This document shows, piece by piece, positions 16,700 to 25,281 of a stretch of DNA of 64,000 nt (within the stretch, counting starts at the first letter, position 1; each line of letters begins with the position of its first letter). The notes beneath the pieces are model-generated. The model made no database searches. It was given only the letters and a program-made list of their open reading frames with translations, and was not told the DNA's origin. Location: assembly GCF_033101155.1 (NCBI RefSeq), contig NZ_JAWMPX010000002.1, forward strand, positions 186,001 to 250,000. Direction: 5' to 3'. A program made the position numbers and the translations under genes. Source of the DNA: Tropicimonas sp033101155 (GTDB lineage: Bacteria > Pseudomonadota > Alphaproteobacteria > Rhodobacterales > Rhodobacteraceae).

Positions 16700-17863
16700 A
16701 TGCCCGTCAAGAACCGTTTCGCCGAGTTGCAGGCCGAGATAACCGCCTGGCGACGTGACTTCCACGCCCATCCGGAACTGCTGTACGAGACCCACCGCAC
16801 GGCCGCGCGGGTCGCAGAGCTGCTTGAGGCGTTTGGCTGTGACGAAGTTGTGACCGGGCTCGGCCGAACCGGCGTTGTCGGCGTGATCCGCGGGCGCAGC
16901 GACAGCGCGGGTCGGGTGATCGGGCTGCGGGCCGATATGGATGCGCTGCCCATCGAGGAGGCGACGGGGCTGGACTACGCGTCGAAGACCCCGGGCGTGA
17001 TGCATGCTTGCGGCCATGACGGGCATACCGCGATGTTGCTGGGGGCGGCGAAATACCTCTGCGAGACCCGCAATTTCGACGGCACCACGGTGGTTGTCTT
17101 CCAGCCGGCTGAAGAGGGTGGCGGCGGCGCGAAGGCGATGTGCGAGGACGGGCTGATGGACCGCTTCGGCATCCAGGAAGTCTATGGCATGCATAACTGG
17201 CCGGGCATGGAAGTGGGCTCTTTCCACATCCGCCCGGGGCCGTTCTTCGCCTCGGCCGACCATTTCCGCATCGAGCTGGAAGGCAAGGGCGGACATGCCG
17301 CCAAGCCGCATGAGACCATCGACACGACGCTGATGGCCTCCCATCTCGTGGTCGCGCTGCAGTCGATTGCTGCCCGCAATGCCAACCCGGTCGAACAGGT
17401 CGTGGTCTCGGTGACCAGCTTCGAGACCTCCTCCAATGCCTATAACGTCATCCCGCAGACGGTCGTGCTGAAAGGCACTGCGCGGACGCTGAAGCCGGAG
17501 CTGCGAGACATGGTGGAAGCACGGATTATCGAGATTTCCAACGGTGTTGCGGCCACGTTCGGAGGGGTCTCCCGACCGAAATACCATCGCAATTACCCGG
17601 TCATGGTCAATGCCGAGACCGAAACGAACTACGCGGCCGAGTTCGCCCGCGCTGTGTCGGGTGATTGCGGGGAGGCGCCGCTGATCATGGGCGGCGAGGA
17701 TTTCGCCTTCATGCTGGAGGAGCGCCCGGGCGCCTATATCCTCGTCGGCAATGGTGACACGGCCGCCGTGCACCACCCGGAATACAATTTCGACGACGCG
17801 GTGATCCCGGCCGGCTGTTCCTGGTTCGCTGAAATCGCCGAGAAACGGATGCCGGTGGCGTAA
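16700..17863 (+). CDS. M20-family amidohydrolase (HipO/AbgB type)
   Basis: 387-residue dimetal hydrolase that removes an acyl group from an N-acyl amino acid. Metal-site residues fit C104 and H106 (HACGHDGH), E138-E139 (QPAEEGGGG), H165 (GMHNWPG) and a late His in the VHHPEYNFDD stretch; the lid/dimer domain (about 180-295) contains the GKGGHAAKPH signature. AGGAAAGG lies ten bases before the ATG. Co-oriented with the MarR gene. Exact substrate (hippurate, N-acetyl or indole-3-acetyl amino acids) is not evident. Confidence 0.9.
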   Translation: MPVKNRFAELQAEITAWRRDFHAHPELLYETHRTAARVAELLEAFGCDEVVTGLGRTGVVGVIRGRSDSAGRVIGLRADMDALPIEEATGLDYASKTPGVMHACGHDGHTAMLLGAAKYLCETRNFDGTTVVVFQPAEEGGGGAKAMCEDGLMDRFGIQEVYGMHNWPGMEVGSFHIRPGPFFASADHFRIELEGKGGHAAKPHETIDTTLMASHLVVALQSIAARNANPVEQVVVSVTSFETSSNAYNVIPQTVVLKGTARTLKPELRDMVEARIIEISNGVAATFGGVSRPKYHRNYPVMVNAETETNYAAEFARAVSGDCGEAPLIMGGEDFAFMLEERPGAYILVGNGDTAAVHHPEYNFDDAVIPAGCSWFAEIAEKRMPVA

Positions 17864-17876
17864 CCCGCGCCGTGGC

Positions 17877-18653
17877 TCAGGCGTCCAGCTTGTCGCGCTG
17901 GCGTTCGGCCTCGACCTCGTAGGGAATTCCGTCCGGGGTCTTGGGCAATTCCGCGCCCATGTCGGGCGGGTAGACCAGGCCGGCGGAGATCACGAGCTTG
18001 GCCGCATCCTCCACCGACATGTCCAGATAGATAATATCCGCCTCCGGAACGAAGAGCAGAAAGCCGGATGTCGGGTTCGGCGTTGTCGGCAGGAAGACCG
18101 AGATTACCCGGTTGTCCCGTGGCACCCGGCGCGCAACCTCGCCCTTGGCGTGGGTCGAGACGAAGGCAATCGCCCAAAGCCCCTCGCGCGGATACTGGAT
18201 CAGGCAGGCCTTGTCGAAATTCGTCTCGGTCTGGGCGAAGACGGTCTCGGCGATCTGCTTGAGCGCGTTGTAGATGGTCCGCACGATCGGCATACGGTCG
18301 ATCAGCCCCTCGGCCCAGTCAATCAGCGAGCGCCCGATCAGCCCTTTGGCGATCCAGCCGATCAACACGGTAAAGACAAGGAAGAAGACGACCCCGACGC
18401 CGCGGATATTGACCCGGGTATCCTCGCCGAGGAGTTCCTTGAAGATTGTCTCCGGCTTGTAGGGCTCGGGCACGAACGGCAGGACGAAGGAATCGACCCA
18501 GCCGACAACGGTCCAGATCAGCCAGACGGTCAGGCCGACCGGCGCGATCACGACGAGACCGGTCAGGAAGGAATTGCGCAGCGTCGACAGGATCCGCCGA
18601 CGACGTGGAGGGTGCGTCGGCTGCTGCGTCTGGTGGCGGTCGCGATGTGGCAT
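17877..18653 (-). CDS. DUF502 family inner-membrane protein
   Basis: 258 residues. A basic, His-rich N-terminus (about 1-25) precedes two membrane helices (about 28-52 and 88-108). The rest is a soluble domain with the family blocks PIVRTIYNALKQI and FLPTTPNPTSGFL. Function is unknown; DUF502 proteins are widespread in bacteria and plants. It converges with the M20 gene, 13 bases away, and follows psuG in the same direction without a visible terminator. Confidence 0.88.
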   Translation of the reverse strand: MPHRDRHQTQQPTHPPRRRRILSTLRNSFLTGLVVIAPVGLTVWLIWTVVGWVDSFVLPFVPEPYKPETIFKELLGEDTRVNIRGVGVVFFLVFTVLIGWIAKGLIGRSLIDWAEGLIDRMPIVRTIYNALKQIAETVFAQTETNFDKACLIQYPREGLWAIAFVSTHAKGEVARRVPRDNRVISVFLPTTPNPTSGFLLFVPEADIIYLDMSVEDAAKLVISAGLVYPPDMGAELPKTPDGIPYEVEAERQRDKLDA

Positions 18654-18732
18654 GATCTGACGTGGTTTCCTTCCCGCGAAAAGTTATGAAGCGGGGTGTT
18701 GCGGCGCAAGGGTGGGCTCTGTGTTCACACGG

Positions 18733-19653
18733 TCATTTCCGGCGTGCGGCCACAATTTCGCGTGAGATTTCAGCGGCCAGACGTGCATTGTTCAGAACGA
18801 GCGCGATATTTGCTTCCAGTGAGCGCCCCTCGGTCAGTTCGAAAATGCGCTGGAGCAGGAAGGGCGTGACCGCCTTGGCCGAAATGCCGGCCGCATCCGC
18901 GTCCGCCTGGGCCTGAGCGATGACCGGCGCGAGGATCTCCGCGGTGATCTCGGCCTCGGCGGGGATCGGGTTGGCGACGAGCTGTCCGCCGGGCAGGCCG
19001 AGTGCGCTGCGCATTTCCTGCGCGGCCGCGATCTCGGCTGCACTGTCCATGCGCAGGGGGGCCGGGATGGCGGAGACACGCGACCAGAAAGCCGGGAGTT
19101 CGTCCTGCCCATAGGCAATCACGGGAACGCCAAGAGTTTCAAGAACTTCGAAGGTCTTGTTCAGGTCGAGTATCGCCTTTGCGCCGGCGCAGATGACGGT
19201 GACAGCGGTCTGGGCGAGTTCCTGAAGGTCGGCCGAGATATCGAAGCTGGTCTCCGCGCCCGTGTGAACGCCGCCAATGCCGCCCGTGGCGAAGACGTCG
19301 ATACCGGCGATCTGGGCGGCGATCATGGTCGCGGCGACGGTCGTTGCGCCATTGCCACCACGCGCCATGGTGACTGCAAGATCGGCGCGGCTGACCTTGG
19401 CGACATCCTTCGCCCGGGCCAGCGCTTCCAATTCAGCCGGCTCCAACCCGATATGGAGCGTGCCGTTCAGAACGGCGATGGTTGCAGGCGTTGCCCCGGA
19501 TTCGCGCACCGTCGCCTCGACCCGCCGCGCGGTTTCAAGGTTTTGCGGGTAGGGCATGCCATGCGTGATGATGGTGCTCTCAAGCGCGACGATGGCTCCG
19601 TCAGATGCACGGGATTCGGCGATTTCTGATGAAAAAACAATGGGAAGCGTCAA
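18733..19653 (-). CDS. psuG: Pseudouridine-5'-phosphate glycosidase
   Basis: 306-residue enzyme that splits pseudouridine 5'-phosphate into uracil and ribose 5-phosphate. Catalytic residues fit E25 (VALESTIITHGMPYPQN) and K159 (CAGAKAILDL), with the conserved GGIGGVH at 124-130. The start is a TTG that overlaps the psuK stop (TTGA), so it should be translated by coupling; no ATG is available before the conserved N-terminus. Works with the upstream kinase in pseudouridine salvage. Confidence 0.93.
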   Translation of the reverse strand: MTLPIVFSSEIAESRASDGAIVALESTIITHGMPYPQNLETARRVEATVRESGATPATIAVLNGTLHIGLEPAELEALARAKDVAKVSRADLAVTMARGGNGATTVAATMIAAQIAGIDVFATGGIGGVHTGAETSFDISADLQELAQTAVTVICAGAKAILDLNKTFEVLETLGVPVIAYGQDELPAFWSRVSAIPAPLRMDSAAEIAAAQEMRSALGLPGGQLVANPIPAEAEITAEILAPVIAQAQADADAAGISAKAVTPFLLQRIFELTEGRSLEANIALVLNNARLAAEISREIVAARRK

Positions 19654-20540
19654 GAACCTGTCTCCGAGATATAGGCGGCTGTGATGCCGAGCGCGGCCTC
19701 CAGCGCAAAGTTTCCGGCCTGACCTCGGGCCTCGGCGGCGATATGAGCGGCCATGAACGTGTCACCAGCGCCGGTCACGCGATTGACCGTGACTTGCGGA
19801 GGGGTGGCGGTTCGGACCCCGTCCGGCCCGGCCTCGGCCATTGGCGCGCCGCCATCCGTGACAAGCACGCGCCGCGCGCCCATCTCGCGCAGGCCTTCGG
19901 CGCCGGCCTGGGCGGTGGGGAATTTCTTGTCGCAGATCAGCCCGGCCTCGATCCGGTTGACATAGATCGTGGCATTCGGGTGCGTGAGCAGCGGCACCAA
20001 CCGGTTCGCCTTGCCGGGTGAGGCGGGGGCAATGCGGAGATCTGCACGGGAAAAGAGCGGGTTATCGGCAATTCTTGAGAGCAGGCTTTCGGTCAGGTTG
20101 CCATCCAGCGCGATCACCCCCGCACAAGGCCGATCGATGGAGCCGAGCCGGCCATCGGCCAGCGGTTCGAGAATGCTGTCGCCGGCGCGTTCCAGCGAAT
20201 GGGCGTCGGCAATCGCGGCGACAAGCCCGTTCTCCGCCTCGATGGCCATGTATTGATCGGTGGGCAGGCTCTCTGACCAGGTGACGAACTCCGTCGCCAT
20301 CCCCATTTTTTCCGCCGCCCGCGCGAGTTCACGTCCCTCGCCATCCTCGCCCAGCACCGTCAGGAGCGCCGGCCGCAGCCCTTCGCGCACCAGCGCCATG
20401 GCAATGTTCATCGCGACGCCACCCGGCAGGCGGGATATCCGTCCCGGCACGTCATGGCCAACCGCCATGGAGCGCGGGGTACGTCCGATAACGTCCCAGA
20501 GAACCGATCCGATGCAAAGGATGTCCGCTGTCTTGTCCAT
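19650..20540 (-). CDS. psuK: Pseudouridine kinase (PfkB family)
   Basis: 296-residue PfkB-type sugar kinase. The N-terminal LCIGSVLWDVIGR and LPGGVAMNIAMALVR blocks bind the nucleoside, and GAGDTFMAAH near residue 260 carries the catalytic Asp. Assigned to pseudouridine by its overlap with psuG. ATG 20540 is chosen as the start of the conserved fold; the frame stays open to 20849 but that extension looks non-coding. Adenosine-type kinases share the fold, so specificity rests on context. Confidence 0.88.
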   Translation of the reverse strand: MDKTADILCIGSVLWDVIGRTPRSMAVGHDVPGRISRLPGGVAMNIAMALVREGLRPALLTVLGEDGEGRELARAAEKMGMATEFVTWSESLPTDQYMAIEAENGLVAAIADAHSLERAGDSILEPLADGRLGSIDRPCAGVIALDGNLTESLLSRIADNPLFSRADLRIAPASPGKANRLVPLLTHPNATIYVNRIEAGLICDKKFPTAQAGAEGLREMGARRVLVTDGGAPMAEAGPDGVRTATPPQVTVNRVTGAGDTFMAAHIAAEARGQAGNFALEAALGITAAYISETGS

Positions 20541-20736
20541 GAAGGCACATGACCCGGCGGCCCCGGCGAGTGCAAGTGCAACTGGCGCATTTCTTCCGCC
20601 CGAGAGCATTTCCGGCTCTGTCTCTGACCGTGCGACCGGAGATGAGGCTCGAATCCTGCCGCTCAGACGATTGGATGGAGCGACCTGGAGAGGCTCCGAA
20701 ATGCCTGGTTCGGTGAAATCCCGAAAATTCGAGGGT

Positions 20737-21036
20737 TTACCCTCTTTCGGGCTCTGGCGTGCTGTCCGTCTTTGCCCCGGAGGGAGAGATCGATTCGCCG
20801 TCCGGGTTGTTTCGCACCTTTTCAGCATAGACCGCGGCCCAGGGATCATAGCCGCCCATGATCGACTGCTGGTCCCGGATCATCTGGACAAATTCCGCCC
20901 GCTGCTCCCTGTTCTTGAGGCCGGCAAAGAGGCGTTTCTGTGCTTGCGTCATTGAGCAGCCGCTGCAATGCCCGCGCCGGCTATAATGACAGATGTCAAT
21001 GCAGGGGGAGACGGGCAGAGCAGGCGGGCGGGACAT
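20737..21036 (-). CDS. DUF1289 small Cys-rich protein
   Basis: 99 residues. The N-terminal CIDICHYSRRGHCSGC (about 12-27) gives the four Cys of DUF1289, probably a metal site; the remainder is helical with a Ser/Pro/Glu-rich tail. ATG 21036 follows a GAGG site; upstream in-frame starts are less well placed. It is 71 bases downstream of hemP on the same strand. DUF1289 proteins are often near iron or heme genes in this group, but the role is unknown. Confidence 0.85.
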   Translation of the reverse strand: MSRPPALPVSPCIDICHYSRRGHCSGCSMTQAQKRLFAGLKNREQRAEFVQMIRDQQSIMGGYDPWAAVYAEKVRNNPDGESISPSGAKTDSTPEPERG

Positions 21037-21107
21037 GGCAACCTCGTGAAACGACAGGATCGCGCGACCCGATCCGTGTTTCATCGAGCGGCCTGCCCGT
21101 GATGCCA

Positions 21108-21275
21108 TTATTTGGTGAGGATCAGCTTACCGGCCCTGGTAATCCGCAGCGTGTAAACCTTTTCGTCCAGCACAATATGGGCCAGGCCATCGGTTCCGGT
21201 CATGATCCGCGCATCGTAAGCGGGGCGGGGTTCGGTGGCGGTGTCGGGCAGTCCGATCTCACGCATCAGGCTCAT
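21108..21275 (-). CDS. hemP: Hemin uptake protein HemP
   Basis: 55 residues. The C-terminal half (DARIMTGTDGLAHIVLDEKV then YTLRITRAGKLILTK) carries the HemP/HmuP signature YxLRxTRxGKLILTK. HemP-type proteins help activate or support heme uptake. Its ATG overlaps the stop of a 45-codon ORF (ATGA), implying translational coupling. No heme receptor or transporter genes are in the window, so the protein would act on genes elsewhere. Confidence 0.85.
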   Translation of the reverse strand: MSLMREIGLPDTATEPRPAYDARIMTGTDGLAHIVLDEKVYTLRITRAGKLILTK

Positions 21276-21409
21276 CTGTTTTCCTCTGTCCAGTCAAGAA
21301 GCGGCTCTGTTTGGAGAAACCGGATCGGCTTGAATAGCGCAAAGGCATGCAGGCAGATGCCGAGACGGCGCATCGGTCCTGTGCTGGCAGTACATTCGCG
21401 ACAAGGCAT
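21272..21409 (-). CDS. Small leader ORF coupled to hemP
   Basis: 45-codon ORF beginning MPCRECTA and ending TEENR, with CxxC-like spacing at the start. It has GGAG nine bases before the ATG and its TGA overlaps the hemP ATG. Evidence for coding is the ribosome site, the exact overlap and the absence of another hemP ribosome site. It could encode a short functional peptide or serve only to bring ribosomes to hemP. Confidence 0.6.
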   Translation of the reverse strand: MPCRECTASTGPMRRLGICLHAFALFKPIRFLQTEPLLDWTEENR

Positions 21410-21465
21410 GATCGGGGTCTCCAGGGTGACTGGAGATAACCTAGCAAAAGAGTCGGAAACGTCAA
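21410..21465 (-). promoter_or_regulatory. Promoter and SD-sequestering hairpin of the hemP leader
   Basis: Minus strand: TTGACG (21465-21460), 16-base spacer, TAGGTT (21443-21438) form a sigma-70-like promoter. Transcription would start near 21431, just at a perfect hairpin CTCCAG-TCACC-CTGGAG (21435-21419) whose 3' arm contains the GGAG ribosome site of the 45-codon ORF. Folding would hide that site. Confidence 0.55.
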
Positions 21466-21487
21466 TCCTGAATTTTTTAGTCGGGTA

Positions 21488-22318
21488 TCAGCTCTGTTGC
21501 TGCTGTTGGCTCTGCGCGACCCGGCTGACCTTGATATCCACGCCAAGTTTCTCGCCCTGGGCGCCAAAATTCAGACCCGAGATTGGCGCGGCTTCGGAAT
21601 AGTCGAGCCCGGTGGCGACCCGCACATAGCGTTCGTCGGGGCAGACCTCGTTGGGCACGTCGAACCCGACCCAGCCGAGCCCCGCGATATGGACTTCTGC
21701 CCAGGCATGGCTGGCGTCCTGCTGCTCGGTTTCTTCCATGAAAAGATAGCCGGAGACATAGCGCGCAGGGAAACCGAGCTGCCGGGCGGCGGCGATGAAG
21801 ACATGGGCGTGATCCTGACAGACGCCCGTGCCGGCTGTCAGCGCGGCCTCGGCGCTGGTTTCGGTCCCGGTCTGGCCCTTCTCGTATTTCACCGCTTCCA
21901 GGACCCGTTCGGACAATGCGTGGCAACGCGCGATGGGGTCTTCAATATCGGCGTTCAAACCTTTGACAAGGCTCCGAATTCCATTTCCTTGTCGGGTCAG
22001 GTCTGTGGGTCGCTGGAAGAGCCAGAGCGGCGCGAATCCACCGTGCTGGCCAGACACGCCGGATGTGTCCCGGGTCTCGACCTCGCCCGTGGCCTCGACG
22101 ACGATCTCATGCCCGTCGCCATGATAGGAAATCAGAACGACCTGGTTGGCATTCTGATCCTCAAAGCTCAACTCCTTGCGCCCGCCGGTCACCTCGATCT
22201 TCCAGTCGAAAACCTTTTGGCAGGGGCGGTCCTTGGCTGTCAGGCGGAGCTGCTGCAGCGCGTAGGGCACGGGGTCCGAATAGCTATATGTGGTCCGGTG
22301 AAGGATCTTCAGGCGCAT
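21488..22318 (-). CDS. Transglutaminase-like cysteine peptidase family protein
   Basis: 276 residues. An N-terminal beta-rich domain (LHRTTYSYSDPV, 6-17) is followed by a transglutaminase core with the catalytic triad C167 (GTGVCQDHAH), H204 (SHAWAEV) and D220 (GWVGFD). The C-terminus ends in a Gln-rich tail (QSQQQQQS). It is the last gene of a tight three-gene unit with an alpha-E protein and a circularly permuted ATP-grasp ligase. Such a trio is common in bacteria; a role in making or trimming a peptide is proposed, product unknown. Confidence 0.9.
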   Translation of the reverse strand: MRLKILHRTTYSYSDPVPYALQQLRLTAKDRPCQKVFDWKIEVTGGRKELSFEDQNANQVVLISYHGDGHEIVVEATGEVETRDTSGVSGQHGGFAPLWLFQRPTDLTRQGNGIRSLVKGLNADIEDPIARCHALSERVLEAVKYEKGQTGTETSAEAALTAGTGVCQDHAHVFIAAARQLGFPARYVSGYLFMEETEQQDASHAWAEVHIAGLGWVGFDVPNEVCPDERYVRVATGLDYSEAAPISGLNFGAQGEKLGVDIKVSRVAQSQQQQQS

Positions 22319-22321
22319 GGG

Positions 22322-23263
22322 TTACCCGTAAAAACGATAATCGGTTTCGATATTGGCGGTCAGTTCCGCCACATCAGCGAGCAAGTCGAGGATGAACTCG
22401 TGCAGGCCCTCTTCGAAGATCTTCTCGATCTCGGCCTCTTCAAGTTTCACCAGCATCTCCTCGACCTTAACCTGACTGTTCTTGCGCTCGCCATATTCAA
22501 GCGCGAGGTATCGCAGGTTCGACGCCACTTTTTCGATGCAGAAGGTAAGGCTGCGCGGCATTCGGTGGTCGAGTATGAGGAAGTCCGCGATTCCTTGCGC
22601 CGAGATGTCCGGCCCGTTCAGCCAGCGATAGGAAGACCGGGCGCCGACGGCGCGCAGGATGTTCTCCCATTGGACATTGTCCAGCGCCGAGCCGATATGG
22701 CTGATCGACGGCAGCAGGACGTAGTATTTCACGTCAAGGATCCGCGCGGTCGCATCGGCGCGTTCGAGGAAGGTCCCGATACGGCAGAAATTGAAGACAT
22801 CGTTGCGCAGCATCGTCCCGTGCGTGGCGCCGCGCACCAGCGCGTTCTGTTGCCGGATCAGCGCCAACACCTCGGGCAGGTCCCGGTCGTTGACCTTGTG
22901 GACGAGCGCCCCTTTGAGCACCATCCAGCATTCGTTGACCGCTTCCCAGACCTCGCGCGAGAGCGCGGTGCGGACGAGCCGCGCATTCATCCGGGCGTTT
23001 TCGACACAGGAGAGCACGGAGGAGGGGTTCGACTTGTCCCGCAACAGGAAGTCGACCACGGCAGATTGTTCAAAGGCGGCGTGGCGCTCCAGATAGGCCT
23101 TGCGCGCGCCCGAGGCGTCCAGCACGGCGGCCCACTCATCGGCGGCGGTGGCGGGGCGGGTCAGCGCATTGCGAAATCCGGTTTCGATCAGGCGGGAACT
23201 GGTTTCACAGCGTTCCAGGTAGCGGAACATCCAGGTGAGGCCGCCGGCGGTCTTTCCGAGCAT
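22322..23263 (-). CDS. Alpha-E domain-containing protein
   Basis: 313-residue, mostly helical protein of the DUF403/alpha-E family. It starts MLGKTAGGLTWMFRYLER, the family N-terminus, and shows conserved helical blocks such as SSVLSCVENARMNARLVR (about 93-110) and LERADATARILDVKYY (about 178-193). It lies one base after the ATP-grasp gene and three bases before the transglutaminase gene, so all three should be made together. The family has no established activity. Confidence 0.9.
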   Translation of the reverse strand: MLGKTAGGLTWMFRYLERCETSSRLIETGFRNALTRPATAADEWAAVLDASGARKAYLERHAAFEQSAVVDFLLRDKSNPSSVLSCVENARMNARLVRTALSREVWEAVNECWMVLKGALVHKVNDRDLPEVLALIRQQNALVRGATHGTMLRNDVFNFCRIGTFLERADATARILDVKYYVLLPSISHIGSALDNVQWENILRAVGARSSYRWLNGPDISAQGIADFLILDHRMPRSLTFCIEKVASNLRYLALEYGERKNSQVKVEEMLVKLEEAEIEKIFEEGLHEFILDLLADVAELTANIETDYRFYG

Positions 23264-23264
23264 G

Positions 23265-24692
23265 TTATTCCTCCAGAACCCAGGTGTCCTTGGTGCCGCC
23301 GCCTTGCGACGAGTTCACCACCAGCGATCCGGCCTTGAGCGCCACCCGCGTCAGCCCGCCCGGCGTCAGGTCGATGCCCTTGGGCGAAACCAGCACGAAG
23401 GGGCGCAGGTCGACATGGCGCGGCGCGAGCCCGGACTTGGCCAGGATCGGCACGGTCGACAGCGCCAGCGTCGGCTGGGCGATGTAGTTGCTCGGCCGCG
23501 CGATCAGCTTCTCGCGGAAGGCGGCGATCTCCTTTTTTGACGCCGCCGGACCGACCAGCATGCCGTAGCCGCCCGAGCCATGCACTTCCTTGACCACCAG
23601 CTCGGCGAGATTGTCGAGTACGTAAGCCAGGCTGTCGGCTTCCGAGCAACGATGGGTCGGCACGTTCTGCAGGATCGCTTTCTCGCCGGTATAGAACTCG
23701 ACGATATCGGGCATGTAGGAATAGATCGCCTTGTCATCGGCGATGCCGGTGCCCGGCGCGTTGGCGATGGTGATGCCGCCGGAGCGGTAGACATCCATGA
23801 TGCCGGGAATGCCGAGTACAGAGTCAGGACGGAAATTCAGCGGGTCGAGGAAATCGTCATCGACGCGGCGATAGAGTACGTCGATCGCCTTGTAGCCGCG
23901 CGTCGTGCGCATGGCGATGCGCCCGTCCACGACACGCAGATCATGCCCCTCGACCAGCTCCGCGCCCATATTGTCGGCGAGAAAGGAGTGTTCGAAATAG
24001 GCGGAGTTGTGGATGCCCGGCGTCAGCACCGCCACGACCGGTTTACCTTCGCATTTCGGCGGCGCGCAGGCGGAGAGCGAGCGGGAGAGCCGGGTGGGGT
24101 AGTCCTGCACCGGGCGAACACGGATCTTGCTGAAGAGCTCGGGGAACATCTGCAGCATCGTCTCGCGGTTCTCAAGCATGTAGGAGACGCCGGAGGGCGT
24201 GCGGGCATTGTCCTCGAGCACGTAGAACTCATCCTCGCCGGTGCGCACCAGATCGGTGCCGACGATATGGGTATAGACCCCGCCCGGCGGTTGCACGCCG
24301 ATCATCTGCGGCAGGAAGGCGTCGTTCTGCGCGATCAGCTCGACCGGCACCCGGCCGGCGCGGATGATCTCCTGCCGGTGATAGATATCGTGCAGGAAGG
24401 CGTTGATCGCGCGGACGCGTTGGTCGATGCCGCGTTCGAGCCGGGACCATTCGCGCGCCGAGAGGACGCGCGGGACAATGTCAAAAGGGATCAGGCGCTC
24501 GTCGGCATCCGCTTCCCCGTAGACATTGAAGGTGATGCCGGTGCGGCGGAAAAAGGTCTCGGCATCCGAGGATTTCTTGCGCAGCCGCGCCAGATCCTCG
24601 CCCTGAAACCAAGTGTGATAGTCGCCATAGGGCGGGCGGGGACTGTCCCCGTGCCCGTGCAACTCATCGAAGAAACTGGTCTTTTCGCTCAT
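23265..24692 (-). CDS. Circularly permuted ATP-grasp type 2 protein
   Basis: 475 residues, DUF404/DUF407-type ligase predicted to form an amide or peptide bond using ATP. Recognisable blocks include FNVYGEADADERLIPFD (about 52-68), VPVELIAQNDAF, VLEDNARTPSGVSYMLENR, KEVHGSGGYGMLVGP and the C-terminal GSLVVNSSQGGGTKDTW. ATG 24692 has AAGGTGAAGG upstream and precedes the conserved region; the frame is open to 24752. First gene of the ATP-grasp/alpha-E/transglutaminase unit. Confidence 0.9.
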   Translation of the reverse strand: MSEKTSFFDELHGHGDSPRPPYGDYHTWFQGEDLARLRKKSSDAETFFRRTGITFNVYGEADADERLIPFDIVPRVLSAREWSRLERGIDQRVRAINAFLHDIYHRQEIIRAGRVPVELIAQNDAFLPQMIGVQPPGGVYTHIVGTDLVRTGEDEFYVLEDNARTPSGVSYMLENRETMLQMFPELFSKIRVRPVQDYPTRLSRSLSACAPPKCEGKPVVAVLTPGIHNSAYFEHSFLADNMGAELVEGHDLRVVDGRIAMRTTRGYKAIDVLYRRVDDDFLDPLNFRPDSVLGIPGIMDVYRSGGITIANAPGTGIADDKAIYSYMPDIVEFYTGEKAILQNVPTHRCSEADSLAYVLDNLAELVVKEVHGSGGYGMLVGPAASKKEIAAFREKLIARPSNYIAQPTLALSTVPILAKSGLAPRHVDLRPFVLVSPKGIDLTPGGLTRVALKAGSLVVNSSQGGGTKDTWVLEE

Positions 24693-24828
24693 GCCTTCAC
24701 CTTTGCAAGCACATCTGGCTGGCACAACAGGTTGCGAGCGGCTGAGGGACAAAAACGCACGGAAAATGCCTCTTGAGCGGGCATCGGGCGGAATCGACTG
24801 CGGGTTTCGCAGGCTCGCTGCCCAAGGA

Positions 24829-25281
24829 TCAGGCAGTTTGAGGAGAAATCTCCAGCCAGATCGTCACCGGACCGTCATTGAGCAGCGCGACTTTCATGTC
24901 GGCGCCGAAGCGTCCGGTCTCGACCTTTGGCCCGAGGCTCGCCAGGTGGGCGGCGAAATGCTCGTAGAGGCGGTTGCCGTCCTCGGGCGCGGCGGCCTCG
25001 GAGAAACCGGGGCGATTGCCGCGCGAGGTGTCGGCGGCCAGCGTGAACTGGCTGACCACCAGCGCTTCGCCGCCAGTGTCGAGCAGCGAGCGGTTCATCT
25101 TGCCCGCTTCATCCTCGAAAATGCGCAGCTTGGAGAGCTTGGCGGCCAGCTTCTCAGCCTCCGCGTCGCTGTCTCCGCGCATCGCGCAGACCAGCGCCAG
25201 CACACCCGCGCCGATCTCGCCGATCACCGCGCCATCGACCGTGACCGACGCTTGGGTGACCCGCTGGATCAGTGCTCTCAC
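24829..25281 (-). CDS. dtd: D-aminoacyl-tRNA deacylase
   Basis: 150 residues; removes D-amino acids from mischarged tRNA. Family blocks are RALIQRVTQASVTVDG at the N-terminus, the SQFTLAADTSRGNRPGF catalytic region (SQFTL and the Gly-cisPro NRPG) and the LLNDGPVTIWLE end. It begins with GTG that overlaps the TGA of the upstream kinase gene (GTGA), a coupled start; the longer open frame upstream runs inside the kinase gene and is rejected. Confidence 0.92.
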   Translation of the reverse strand: MRALIQRVTQASVTVDGAVIGEIGAGVLALVCAMRGDSDAEAEKLAAKLSKLRIFEDEAGKMNRSLLDTGGEALVVSQFTLAADTSRGNRPGFSEAAAPEDGNRLYEHFAAHLASLGPKVETGRFGADMKVALLNDGPVTIWLEISPQTA

